Shown one piece after another: positions 10,801-20,504 of a stretch of DNA of 64,000 nucleotides (the stretch's first letter is position 1; every line of letters begins with the position of its first letter). The position numbers and the translations under genes were made by a program. The stretch lies in contig CM055095.1 of assembly GCA_029204225.1 (NCBI GenBank), positions 59,044,865 to 59,108,864 on the forward strand, in the 5' to 3' direction. The DNA comes from Diphasiastrum complanatum. Its lineage: Eukaryota > Streptophyta > Lycopodiopsida > Lycopodiales > Lycopodiaceae. Under the pieces are notes generated by a model that made no database searches, was not told the DNA's origin, and was given only the letters and a program-made list of their open reading frames with translations.

Positions 10801-12229
10801 TCGGGTTGTGTTCGCCAGATCAGAGCGGGATGAGGCATATGATACAGGTGTTGGGCACACGCCTAGAGCAGGGGTCACAGATGCATCACGTGGTAGAGGT
10901 GGGACACATGCCACAGATTATACCGGGAGACGGGCAGGGCACACAGGGGGGGGCAGTGGCATACCTTCTTATGTTGATATGATGGAGGAGGCTCTTGATA
11001 GGGGGCAGAGTGATTTGGGTTTATCTTCCGCAGCTGCTTGGATGCGTGCATCACAGAGCCATAGGCATTTCTATGACAACACACCAGAGGAGTCACCAGA
11101 TGACTTTGATTGTACCGATTGGGAGGCCATGCGGGGTCCGCATGGTGCACAGGATGAGGCACGGGATGATCCAGAGGATGGTGCACATGATGAGTCCCAG
11201 AGCCCAGAGCATTTGTATTCGGATGCCCAGCTGGACGACTTGATTGCAGACTTGGATTCAGAGGCCCAGCAGATGCCGAGCGTCAGGGCGCCCCCGTCCT
11301 CTCTAGCCAGCATGCCCTACACAGAGTCTCAGCCAGAGCGGCTACACGAGGTGCCTGCAGTTCCTCCAGTTCCTCAGAGGGTGTACGTGCGCCGCATAGC
11401 ACATCCAGTGCCACCGATACCGTTGAGGCCTGCAGCCCCTTCATCGCCATCCACTTTTGCAGCAGCAGGTCTCCATGGCAGGCCACCATCTGTGCCCAGA
11501 TCTTCTCTTGCAGCGCCCACATCTACAGACGCTCCTCCAGTGGCAGCACCCACAACACATCCTCCTCCATTGGCAGCACCCACGGCACCGGCTCCTCCTT
11601 TGGCAGCACCCACAGCACCGGTTCCTCCTTTGGCAGCACCCAAGATGTACCAGTACCGTCCACCGCAGCGCCCCTTTCAGTACTTATCGCCGCTGTACTT
11701 GCCTCCTGCAGGGACGGCCCCTCCACATCCAGTTCCTCCACCAGCAGCAGGCCCACAGGCACACACTCCTCGGACCTATCCTCCACTATCAGCTGCACAG
11801 GGACACCCATCTTTGGCTACTCTATCCCAGCCGGCAGCAGCTTGGGCCCTGCCTAGTCAGCCAGGTGATCTGCATGGGGGTGATGAGGCATTGATGGCTC
11901 CCCTCGTCCACAAGAGGCCAGGAAGGCCCAAGGGTGCACCGAACAAGAAAGGCAGGGCACAGAAACTGCCAAGGAAGAGAGGACGACCTCGCAGGGCTCC
12001 AGATGCTTGTAGAGGTGCAGTATTACAGCCAGCTGCAGCAGGTGTTGTTGGTTTAGCCTGCTTGGGGGCTGATGCGGAGGCAGATTGGGAGGATGAGGGT
12101 GACGAGTCTTCCCCCTCGGATACACAGCCCATGCCAGTACCAGACAGGCATAGATATCAGTTACGAGAGTCAGCTCGGGGCCCTGAGTTGTCTCCGGAGC
12201 ATTCATCTGAGTTTGAGGCAGAGCATTGA
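7874..12229 (+). pseudogene. hAT transposase (BED finger, DUF659, AT-hooks), broken
   Basis: Translation starts at ATG 7874. Domain order: BED-type zinc finger (CRYC near 7965, then His/Cys), a Pro/Ser-rich linker, then DUF659 and the hAT catalytic core with GCSIMSDGWTDVRRRP (near 9010), VTDNATN (near 9208) and TPCAAHGIDLL (near 9280). Likely introns: 9762-9875, one from 10222 to about 10310, and one ending 10577. Exon 3 carries the hAT C-terminal signature CEHDWSTW...RRNRL. The last exon (10578-12229) adds an acidic then Pro-rich tail with 'PPLAAPTAP' repeats and two AT-hooks. Lesions: in-frame TAG at 8798, frameshifts near 9100 and 9205, and one in the GA-rich stretch near 10690-10720. Confidence 0.82.
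11912..11995 (+). other. two AT-hook motifs in the transposase tail
   Basis: KRPGRPKG (11912-11935) and KRGRPRR (11975-11995) each contain the GRP core of an AT-hook, which binds the minor groove of AT-rich DNA. They sit in a basic segment after a long Pro/Ala-rich region. A DNA-tethering role is inference. Confidence 0.75.
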
Positions 12230-12719
12230 TTGTAGCTCTGTCATTTTATTTTCAGCAGTTTGATATCATGTTCCATGTTTGGCGACCAGATGGTCGAACA
12301 CTGTATTCAGACCATTTTTCATATTATATTTAGTGCTGGACGTATTCTATTCACTGCACAATGTGTATTTGTCAATTTGTAATTGTGATGTTCTACTTGC
12401 AGTTTTACTTCAAATGGTGTGTGCGTGTTTTCAATTAGTTTTCACTACAGAGATTGAGAGCATATGCAGAACACAGAAATACAACACCCCTGATAGCATT
12501 TCATAATCACATACATCAAGATTGCAATACCCAAGGCACGCATTGCACAAAAAACACACCGTACATTAATTCATCAGATGTATCAAAATTACAATACGTA
12601 TTCCCACCGCATACGGCTGGGGCTGTTCTTTACACTATGCTAGACACTAAATGCTGCCTCATCTACTGATGAACATTACATAACAACAGTCAGCCACATA
12701 CGGCTAGACCCCATCTATG

Positions 12720-13074
12720 CTAAACATTCCTATGGATCCTCCACTGACTCCTTGCCCTCGTCAGGAGCATTGTTATGTCGCTCTGGCTCTGCCTCCGGTT
12801 AGCCCGAGCTGCCTCCTGGTCAGCCCGACGTCTAGCCGCCCTTTCCCTGACCATGATGAGCTGCCGTCGTGTGAAGTTCATTCCGATCTGCTCATCCAAA
12901 TCCAGCTCGACAACGGGGGCGGGGGCCACAGCGGGGGGTGGGGATCTGCAGCTCTGGGTGTCTCTGCCGAGTCTCTCGCAACATCTCTGCAATGTCTGCC
13001 TCTTGCTTCCGATGCCTTTCGTTGTGCCTTCGGACATCTTCCTCGAGCTTCCTCCTGGCTTCGCCCTCCGCCAT
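12720..13074 (-). pseudogene. second ORF of the hAT element, charged helical protein
   Basis: Minus strand, convergent with the transposase and inside the target duplications. From ATG 13074 it reads MAEGEARRKLEEDVRRHNER and continues to HPELQIP. After one frameshift near 12940 it continues PAPVVELDLDEQIGMNFTRR, then a basic helical stretch, to a stop at 12720; about 115 residues. It looks like an Arg/Glu-rich coiled coil. No known family recognised. It could be an accessory transposition protein or a captured host fragment. Confidence 0.5.
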
Positions 13075-13095
13075 CTCACGCCACCCTGTTGCTCG

Positions 13096-13260
13096 AAATG
13101 ACCCTCACAGCCTCTCAATGGCTCTCACTGGCTCTCTTACAGCCTCCCTCTCACAGCCTCTCACTCGGTCTGTGACACAGCCTCTCACAATGCCTCTCTC
13201 TCATAGCCTCTCACTGGCTCTCCCTCACAGCCTCTCACTAGCTCTCTCATTGTCTCGTGA
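13096..13260. repeat. degenerate CT-rich tandem repeat
   Basis: Repeats of a CAGCCTCTCACT-type unit with CTCTCTC spacers. Low-complexity sequence between the second ORF and the 84-bp repeats. Confidence 0.75.
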
Positions 13261-13339
13261 GTGCCTATTTAACCCCACAGCCTGTTTCCCAATTTGCTTT
13301 TGTTGATGATCCCATGTGCTACTGTGCTTGCCCCATGTA

Positions 13340-13742
13340 TTGCTCCCCCACATGCTGTAGTCCGATTGGGTCCATAGTCTGCTCCTCCACAGTGCCCATG
13401 TGACGGTGTACCTGTCCGGATGTATTGCTCCCCCACATGCTGCAGTCCGATTGGGTCCATGGTCTGCTCCTCCATAGTGCCCATGTGCTACTGTACCTGC
13501 CCCATGTATTGCTCCCCCACATGCTACACTTCGATTGGGTCCATGGTCTGCTCCTCCACAGTGCCCATGTGCTACTGTACCTGCCCCATGTATTGCTCCC
13601 CTACATGTTGCATTTCGATTGGGTCCGTGGTCTGCTCCCCCACAGTGCCCATGTGACGGTGTACCTGTCCGAATTTGCTGCCCCCCCACATGCTGCACTC
13701 CCATTGACCACCAGGTCTGCTCTCCCACAGTGCCCCCTGTAC
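13340..13742. repeat. 84-bp subterminal tandem repeat of the hAT right end
   Basis: About five copies starting at 13340, 13425, 13509, 13593 and about 13675, each opening TTGCTCCCCCACATGCT and containing TTGGGTCCATGGTCTGCTCC. A partial unit precedes them (from about 13310). The period is 84-85 bp. The unit is a multiple of three, so long open frames here are by-products. Clustered subterminal repeats often bind hAT transposases; that role is inferred. Confidence 0.85.
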
Positions 13743-13898
13743 AGTGACATCTTTTTTCTAAACCGTAGCCCTTTTTTTTCCTGAATTTTTTACCTAGTTT
13801 TAGCTTGTTAAAAGGGTTTTTTTTTTTTTAAATAATAAAAAATATTATTTTTGTGGTGCGCCCTGGTACCGCTGGTCTGAGGGCGGCACCATAACCGC

Positions 13899-13940
13899 GG
13901 TACCACCATTATGGTACCGCGGTACCATAATGGTGGTACC
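13899..13940. repeat. perfect 42-bp palindrome near the hAT right end
   Basis: The two arms are GGTACCACCATTAT and its complement around GGTACCGCGGTACC, which is itself palindromic; there is no mismatch and no spacer. Located 10 bp inside the right end. Confidence 0.9.
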
Positions 13941-13950
13941 ACGTGCCGCG

Positions 13951-13958
13951 GTATGGAT
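13951..13958. repeat. hAT target-site duplication, right
   Basis: GTATGGAT, identical to 7470-7477. Confidence 0.8.
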
Positions 13959-14040
13959 AAAACTTTTGAGCTTTTGTAGACCCAATAGGGGCATAGAACT
14001 ATTGTATATAAATTGAGCAAGACATATGTCTGCTATTATT

Positions 14041-14505
14041 AGTTATGGAGTACAGGATACATGCCTACTGGGCTACTCTGCATATATTTCGCAGGCCTCT
14101 TTACATTTACTGTTGGTTATGTATATTTCTGGTTACGCATTTTATATTAGTCATGTATAGGCCCCAGAGCCTTTTTATATGCTTATGACCCGCACTGGGT
14201 CCTTTTCTATGACATTGACTGGCCTTGGGCCCTTATTATATGGTTATATGTGGAGTGGGGGCCCGTAGGAGGGCGCACTATTTTCCCTCCACATTTTGCC
14301 TCCCTTTACTTTTGAATTCCTATTTTAGGGTTCATTGGCAGGGTATTTATAGGGGCATTTGTACACTCATTTTTCAGATTATTGATTGGTATTGCTTGGG
14401 CTCTTCGTGGGAGAACCTATTGTCTAGTCTATTGCTTGTAGGGCTTTAGTCTATTGCTGTCTTTTATGCTTCATTGATTCAACACCTGAGATATTGATCA
14501 TAACT
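14041..14505 (+). repeat. 5' LTR of chromovirus 1
   Basis: Begins AGTTATGGAG and ends GATCATAACT, directly followed by TGGTATCAAAGC. It contains TATTTATAGGGG, a likely promoter TATA region, near 14345. Confidence 0.88.
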
Positions 14506-14517
14506 TGGTATCAAAGC
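14506..14517 (+). other. primer-binding site of chromovirus 1
   Basis: TGGTATCAAAGC, initiator tRNA-Met type with one mismatch to the usual TGGTATCAGAGC, directly after the LTR. Confidence 0.8.
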
Positions 14518-15255
14518 ACTTTCCTGATTGCTGAATTTCAGATCTGATTTTCTGATTGGGTGCCCATTTTCCTTGCTGATTCTCTCTTTGCTGAGGGCTT
14601 TTGTCTCTTTGCTTCAGCAACATTCAGCACAATTTGGAAGAGGACCAACTCCCATTAGAGCATTTTCCTTGGTGGAGCTTTAGCAGATAGTTAGCGGAAG
14701 TACTTCCGCTAAATTTGGCGGCTGGAAAAAAAAAAATTTGGGCAAATTATTTCCGGCGCCCAAGTTCCAAATCCTTTTCCCTCTTTTTTTTTTTTTGAAT
14801 CCTCCATTTGATTCAGGGAAAGGATTCCCAGCCATCTTTTCAGCATTGATTGGAGGCTGTCCAGCGCCCTACTTCATCACATTTTTCAGCTATTGTTCCA
14901 GCAGAGTTTTAGCCATATTTCAGTTTTGATTGGAGGCTGTCCATCGCCCTATTTCATCACGTTTTCCACAGATTTCCAGCCATATTTTCAGCATTGATTG
15001 GAGGCTGTCCAACGCGCACTTTCATTCTCCTTGTGGTCACATTTTCCAGCCAGCTCTTCGCACATGCTTGGAGCTCTATCGAGAGGCATCTTTGCTGGTT
15101 TTTCCTTGCTTTCCACACCTTTTCTTGACATTTGTCATTTCCTTTCTTGCTCTTAGTGTCGTTTGTGTACCTAAAGCGTATTTGGGGTGACGACAAAAGT
15201 CCACTCCGTCTGATATTAAGCTTTTCTTACACTCTCTTCACTTCATTCCTTGACC

Positions 15256-16275
15256 ATGGATACTTCCCCTACATCTTCTGAGCCTCGCATACCGTCTTCC
15301 ACTTACCTTGACGAAGTACGGCATGAATTCGGAGATCATCTTAGGGAAGCCATGAGTAATGTACGCACTGATTTACGCCAGGAGTTACGAGAGACGTTCA
15401 CTGCTCTTTCTGCCCAGATTGCTACACTATCATTACAGTCCAGTGTTTCTCCAGTATCTCCACCTGTTCCCCCACAGCATGCATTTCCACCACCTGAGAC
15501 TTCTTCATCTTCTGGTCCTTTGCCACGAGACTTTAAGGATAAGGTTCAGCTTACTGTGTATTCTGGGTCATCCAATGGGAATGAACTCGAGAATTGGTAT
15601 TCTAAACTTGAGGCCTACTTCCTTATGTTTCCTAAGACTGACATTCAGCGGATACATTTGGCTGCTTTACATTTGGAGGGCCGTGCTGCTACTTGGTGGC
15701 GCATGTTTCGCCAGATGGCTTCACACCCTGACCTTGCTAGTTGGACAGAGTTTATGCCAGCACTCCACCTAGCGATGATTGATCTTGAGTGGCTTATTCA
15801 ACAACGCGACATCTTTTACAGTTTATCTCACACTGGTGACTTGGCTGCTTATACGACACGGTTTACAGAGCTTTCCTATCTATTCCCAGATATTTCTACA
15901 TTGGAGCTCATCTCTCGCTACGTTGCTGGTCTACGAGGCGCACTCAGGTATGATGTTTCTTCTCTTTTTCCACTCACTCTTTCTCACGCCATCTCCCTTG
16001 CTACCGCACTGCAACACAAGTACTCTCCCATCTCTTCCTCTGTTTCTCGTCCTTCGCGTCCTTTCACACGTCCGATTTTTTCCTCTCCATCCTCTGCTAG
16101 TCCCACATCTGTCAGTTCACCTTCGTCCACTCTTCCTTCTGCACCACGTCCTCCTTTTTCTCCTCGTCCTGTTTTTGTTCGTCACTACTCACAGCCTGAG
16201 ATGTCTGAGATCCGTGAGAAGCGCTTATGTTTCAACTGTAAGAGTCCTGATCATATCGCACGTGATTGCCGATAG
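15256..16275 (+). CDS. Gag of chromovirus 1
   Basis: Open from ATG 15256 (MDTSPTSSEPRIPSS) to TAG 16273. It has the retrotransposon Gag domain (NGNELENWYSKLEAYF, ATWWRMF) and a CCHC knuckle CFNCKSPDHIARDC at the end. The TAG replaces a Gln that chromovirus 2 has at the same place (RDCRQP); the frame continues into Pol, so the ancestral product was a Gag-Pol fusion. Confidence 0.85.
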   Translation: MDTSPTSSEPRIPSSTYLDEVRHEFGDHLREAMSNVRTDLRQELRETFTALSAQIATLSLQSSVSPVSPPVPPQHAFPPPETSSSSGPLPRDFKDKVQLTVYSGSSNGNELENWYSKLEAYFLMFPKTDIQRIHLAALHLEGRAATWWRMFRQMASHPDLASWTEFMPALHLAMIDLEWLIQQRDIFYSLSHTGDLAAYTTRFTELSYLFPDISTLELISRYVAGLRGALRYDVSSLFPLTLSHAISLATALQHKYSPISSSVSRPSRPFTRPIFSSPSSASPTSVSSPSSTLPSAPRPPFSPRPVFVRHYSQPEMSEIREKRLCFNCKSPDHIARDCR

Positions 16276-18663
16276 CCTGCCACTGCTACTGCAGTCTATT
16301 TCCATGATGCTGACACACCTGATGATAGTCCTGATTCTGCCATATGCCTTCATATTCTTGATGATGACCCACCTGTTGATCAGTTTGCCACACTCACTGA
16401 GCCTATTCCTGATCCCCCTGATCTAGCTGTATGCCATGCTCAGCTTGCTTATGCTACTTGGGCCGGTAAGCCGGGTCCACGCCATATCTGTCTTCGCGTA
16501 CGTATCACTGGTCGCGAGTTTATTGCCCTTGTTGACACAGGTAGCACTCACTCGTTTTTGAATAGTCATATTACTACACGCATTCGTGCTATGCCAGTCA
16601 CTACGCCTCATCCCCTACATGTTGAGGTTGCCAGCGCACACTCTTTTCCTAGCACGCAGATGTATCAGCAGATTTCATATCGGATTGGAGACTTTCTTGG
16701 TCAGGCAGATTTTCATATTATTCCACTTACACGGTAGGACCTTATCCTCGGTGCTGATTGGTTTGCATCCCTTGGTGCGGTTACAGTACACCTCCAACAG
16801 CAGACATTGACATTCTCTCATGATGGTACTCAGCATATATTTTCCGGTCTTGATTCTCGGCAGGACTATTAGCTTATTTCCGGGAAGCAGTTCATACGGA
16901 GCCTCCCGAAGGCCCACTGTGCGGCTATTCTTTCTGTTCAGCCAGTTCAGCCTATTGCGAATGCACCACCTTTGCCATAGGTATTTTCTGAACTGTTGCG
17001 TGAATTTGAGCATGTTTTTAGAGAGCCGACTCAATTACCACCTTTACGAGATGTCAACCACCATATAGACCTTGTTTCCTCTGCATCACCTCCTCGTCCT
17101 CCTTTTCGTATGTCTATTGTTGAGCGCGAGGAAGTCCAGCGTCAGGTGTCTGATTTATTATGTCAAGGCCTTATTGTTCCTAGCCACAGTCCTTTTGGTG
17201 CTCCTGTTTTACTTGTTGATAAGAAGGATGGTACTAAACGTCTATGTATAGATTATCGTGCTCTAAATAAACTTACTATCCGTAATCAATACCCTATCCC
17301 TCATATGGATGACCTGTTTGACCAGTTAGGCCAAGCCAAGATCTTTTCTAAACTTGACCTCCGTTCCGATTATCACCAGATTCGTATGCATCCTCCTGAT
17401 GAGCACAAGACAACTTTTCGTACCCACTTTGGTCTGTATATGTTTCGTGTCGTTCCCTTTGGTTTTACCAATGGCCCGCCCACTTTTCAGAATGTCATGA
17501 ATAACATCTTTCGTCCTCTGCTTGGAAAGTGTCATTGTTTATTTTGACGATATCCTCATTTATAGGACCACTCTCTCTCTTCATGTTCAGCACGTTCGTT
17601 CTGTTTTTGTTTTGTTAGTTACTCATCATCTGTATACTAAACGTTCTAAATGTTCTTTTGCTATTGTACAAATCGAGTTTTTGGGCTTCTTTGTTACTAA
17701 TGGTACTGTTCGTCTCGACCCTCGTAAGGTCCGTTCTATTCTTTCATGGCCTGTGCCTGCTAATGTTCATGATGTTCGTATGTTTCTTGGTCTTGCTATC
17801 CATCTTCGTAAACCAGTTGCTCATTTTGCCACTCTTGCATCTCCTTTGCATGCTCTGTTGTAAAAGGAAACTTCGTTTGCTTGGACTCCCGCATGTCAGT
17901 CAGCTTTTGATACTTTGAAGGTTAAGCTTACCACTGCCCCTGTTTTATGTCTTCCAGATTTTTCCAAGCATTTTGCTGTTGAGACTGATGCTAGTTCCAC
18001 AGGATTAGGTGCTTTGTTACGTCAGCGTCAGTGTGTTATTGCATATGAATCCCGTCGTCTTCGTTCGTATGAGCGGCGCTATTCCACTCATGAAAAAGAG
18101 TTGCTTGCTATCATTTTTGCTTTAAAGAAGTGGCGTCATTATCTGTATCGTGTTCCGTTTGATGTTTTTACTGATCACCAGTCACTTCGTTATTTGTATA
18201 CACAAAAGGATCTTAGTGATCGTCAGTACCGTTGGCTTCAGTTTTTACAGTCCTTTCATTTTGATATTCATTATAAGCCTGGTAAAAGTAACAGTGTTGC
18301 TGATGCTTTGTCTCGTTTACCTGCTCTTACTTACAGTCTTGTTACGTCTCCCCACTCTTGGTATGATGATCTTCCTCAGGCTTATGCTCCTCGAGATTCC
18401 TCATTTCCTTCAGATCCAGAGCTTTTTCCATTCCTGCCAGCTGCTATTTTACAGGTGCGCTTATTGCATAGTCGTCGCCATCGGCAGGTTCAGTTTTTGG
18501 TCCAGTGGGATGGTCGTCCTATTGAGGAGGCTACTTGGGAGCCCATTGATGTCTTTTATCATACCCCTATCCTGGCTGATCAGGCTCGATCACTTGCAGC
18601 TACCATTGCTTCTCGGGATGCTCTGGCTTCTCTTGATGTTCCTTTCTCAGATGGGATATCTTG
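16276..18663 (+). pseudogene. Pol of chromovirus 1 (PR-RT-RNase H-chromodomain), broken
   Basis: Aspartic protease ALVDTGSTHSF (near 16530), RT with [18 protein letters not shown] (17215) and YFDD (near 17540), RNase H FAVETDASSTGLGALL (17960) and TDHQSLRYL (18172), then a chromodomain-type end VQWDGRPIEEATWEP (18500). In-frame stops at 16735, 16870, 16978 and 17861; a frameshift near 17525. RNase H is joined almost directly to the chromodomain near 18405: about 1.2 kb encoding the integrase HHCC and DDE region is absent compared with chromovirus 2. Confidence 0.88.
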
Positions 18664-18740
18664 ATGCAGTATTTTTCTCTGGCACTGGTTCTTATCTTAT
18701 TTTGCCTACATTGGGGGCAATGTTCTTTATAGTTTGGGAG

Positions 18741-19206
18741 GGTTACGGACTAGAGGATACATGCCTACCGGGCTACTCTGCATATATTCCGTAGGCCTCT
18801 TTACATTTACTGTTGGTTATGTATATTTCTGGTTACGCATTTTATATTAGTCATGTACAGGCCCCAGAGCCTTTTTATATGCGTATGACCTGCACTGGGT
18901 CCTTTTTTATGACATTGACTGGCCTTGGGCCCTTATCATATGGTTATACGTGGAGTGGGGGCCTGTACGAGGGCGCACTATTTTCCCTCCACATTTTGCC
19001 TCCCTTTACTTTTGAATTCCTATTTTAAGGGTTCATTGGTAAGGTATTTATAGGGGCATTTGTACACTCATTTTTCAGATTATTGATTGGTATTGCTTGG
19101 GCTCTTCGTGGGAGAACCTATTGTCTTGTCTATTGCTTGTAGGGCTTTAGTCTATTGCTGTCTTTTATGCTTCATTGATTCAACACCTGAGATATTGATC
19201 ATAACT
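18741..19206 (+). repeat. 3' LTR of chromovirus 1
   Basis: Starts GGTTACGGAC after a purine-rich TTTGGGAG tract and ends CATAACT, followed by the TTATT target duplicate. Confidence 0.87.
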
Positions 19207-19211
19207 TTATT

Positions 19212-20010
19212 ACCTAGGAACAAACGGGAAAATGGAATGGGTAACAAGACCATCGAGGATATGCTGCACACATTCTTTATGGTTACAAAAATCCTTAGGA
19301 TGATTGATGAGTTTTCATACAAGAAGTTGGGAAGTATTTTTCTGTTGTGCTAAATTAGTGAAGACAATGACTCTCTTGAGACCTTCTAATGGAGGTTATG
19401 AAACATTCTTGTACAAGTATAAATATGCAATGGAAGCTCAATAGGGCATGTTTGCCATACTGTCAACTTCTTTGTGGTTTGCTATTTAATGATTGTTAGT
19501 TCAAAGATCAACGTCTCTTGAACATGTGCACAGGCTAGTGTCCTACTACAATCCTGCTTTACATTGTCTCTGTCACGGTACGTAGTTGACATAGGCTATC
19601 CTCCTAGGGTATGTCATGAAATCAACTCGTCTCAATTTCTAGTTGATAGCAGGAACTTCAGAGTGGTCTTTGAAACAATTGAGCTTAGTGTCATGTGCAG
19701 TCGGAGGTAACTTTAGATCTCTAGGATATGGCTGAGTGCTTTTAGTAAAATTCTTCTTTTACCCCCATATTCATCTGATATTTGGTGCATGGAATCTTCA
19801 TTCTAGTGCAGGAAATCAATCTTAGTATGTTAGACTTTCATATGTTGATAATAAGGTACATTCTTTCTTTTTTATATGATTCTTTGTTGCTGATCACGCA
19901 CTTTTGTTCATGTCCGTAATGTTTTCTAGCATTAAAATTATCCTATCAATACCATTTAGGAAGACAAACCCTTAATAGTATATGATCAGTCATTCAATCT
20001 TTGAAGGACC
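19212..20010. other. APC7 intron sequence, no feature recognised
   Basis: AT-rich spacer between the two gypsy elements. No exon, RNA gene or clear repeat seen. Confidence 0.5.
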
Positions 20011-20015
20011 ACCTT

Positions 20016-20416
20016 AGACTCGGCTCATTACATTCGCCGCATCCATTTACATTTACAGTTACTTTACTTTATGCATAAGCAGGCCTTGGGCCCTTTTTTA
20101 TTCATTAGTGACATTCAGACTATATGGTTGGCCTTTGGCCTTATTATTCATTATTAGGCCATTTGGACATATTACTAGAGAGTGGGGGCCTTCTTGGAGG
20201 GCGCACTATTATCCCTCCCAGTTGGGCCCTAGCCACTGGAAGCTTCCTTTTAGGGCTTCCTCTTGACTATAAGTAGGGAAACTGTGTCATTTGATGATAT
20301 TGATCTCTCTCTTTAGCCTCCTTAATCTCTCTCTTTCCTGCTTTCTAGGGTTAAGTCTTGCTTATGTGATGCTTTCATAGCTCAATTCTAGATCAGTTGT
20401 GGCTCTATTCGTAACT
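20016..20416 (+). repeat. 5' LTR of chromovirus 2
   Basis: Starts AGACTCGGCTC, apparently missing a few bases of the AGTTATGGACTCGG start seen in the 3' LTR. It ends ATTCGTAACT. It contains CTATAAGTAGGG (near 20270), a likely TATA box. Confidence 0.87.
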
Positions 20417-20428
20417 TGGTATCAGAGC
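20417..20428 (+). other. primer-binding site of chromovirus 2
   Basis: TGGTATCAGAGC, initiator tRNA-Met type, right after the LTR. Confidence 0.85.
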
Positions 20429-20504
20429 ACTGTTCTGAGCACAATCTGGAATTTTTTCTTTGCTGCCTTGCCTTTCTGGCCTCGTTCTTCGCTTCGATTC
20501 AGTT

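Larger units (their letters stand above)
7478..13950 (+). mobile_element. hAT DNA transposon, 6.47 kb
   Basis: Flanked by a perfect 8-bp direct repeat GTATGGAT (7470-7477 and 13951-13958), the target-site duplication length of hAT elements. Both ends are packed with short palindromes: CCGCGG occurs four times in 7478-7562 and three times in 13890-13950. Inside are a BED-finger/DUF659 transposase gene in four exons, a second ORF on the other strand, and an 84-bp subterminal tandem repeat. Terminal inverted repeats are poor (left CATAGATCC, right end GTGCCGCG), so the exact ends rest on the duplication. The transposase is inactive. Confidence 0.82.
14041..19206 (+). mobile_element. Ty3/gypsy chromovirus 1, integrase core deleted
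   Basis: Two LTRs (14041-14505 and 18741-19206) flank a gag-pol interior. A 5-bp target duplication TTATT lies at 14036-14040 and 19207-19211. By eye the LTRs differ at about 20 of 465 positions, so it is older than chromovirus 2. Pol has protease, RT, RNase H and a chromodomain, but the integrase zinc finger and catalytic core are missing. It sits in the APC7 intron in sense orientation. Confidence 0.9.

Noticed and set aside
12720-13175. plus-strand ORFs across the second hAT ORF
   Set aside because: Composition and helical pattern favour the minus frames; plus frames are shadows.
13225-13728. 167-codon minus-strand ORF made of 28-residue repeats
   Set aside because: It is the 84-bp tandem repeat read in one frame; the unit length keeps the frame open. 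Other frames are also open.
13340-13742. CRISPR-like regular repeats
   Set aside because: Contiguous 84-bp tandem units without unique spacers, in a eukaryotic transposon.
7478-13950. PIF/Harbinger assignment because of two ORFs
   Set aside because: The transposase has BED, DUF659 and hAT signatures, and the target duplication is 8 bp, not 3 bp.
20417-20428. TGGTATCAGAGC-type motifs as parts of tRNA genes
   Set aside because: They are isolated 12-base primer-binding sites next to LTRs; no cloverleaf surrounds them.
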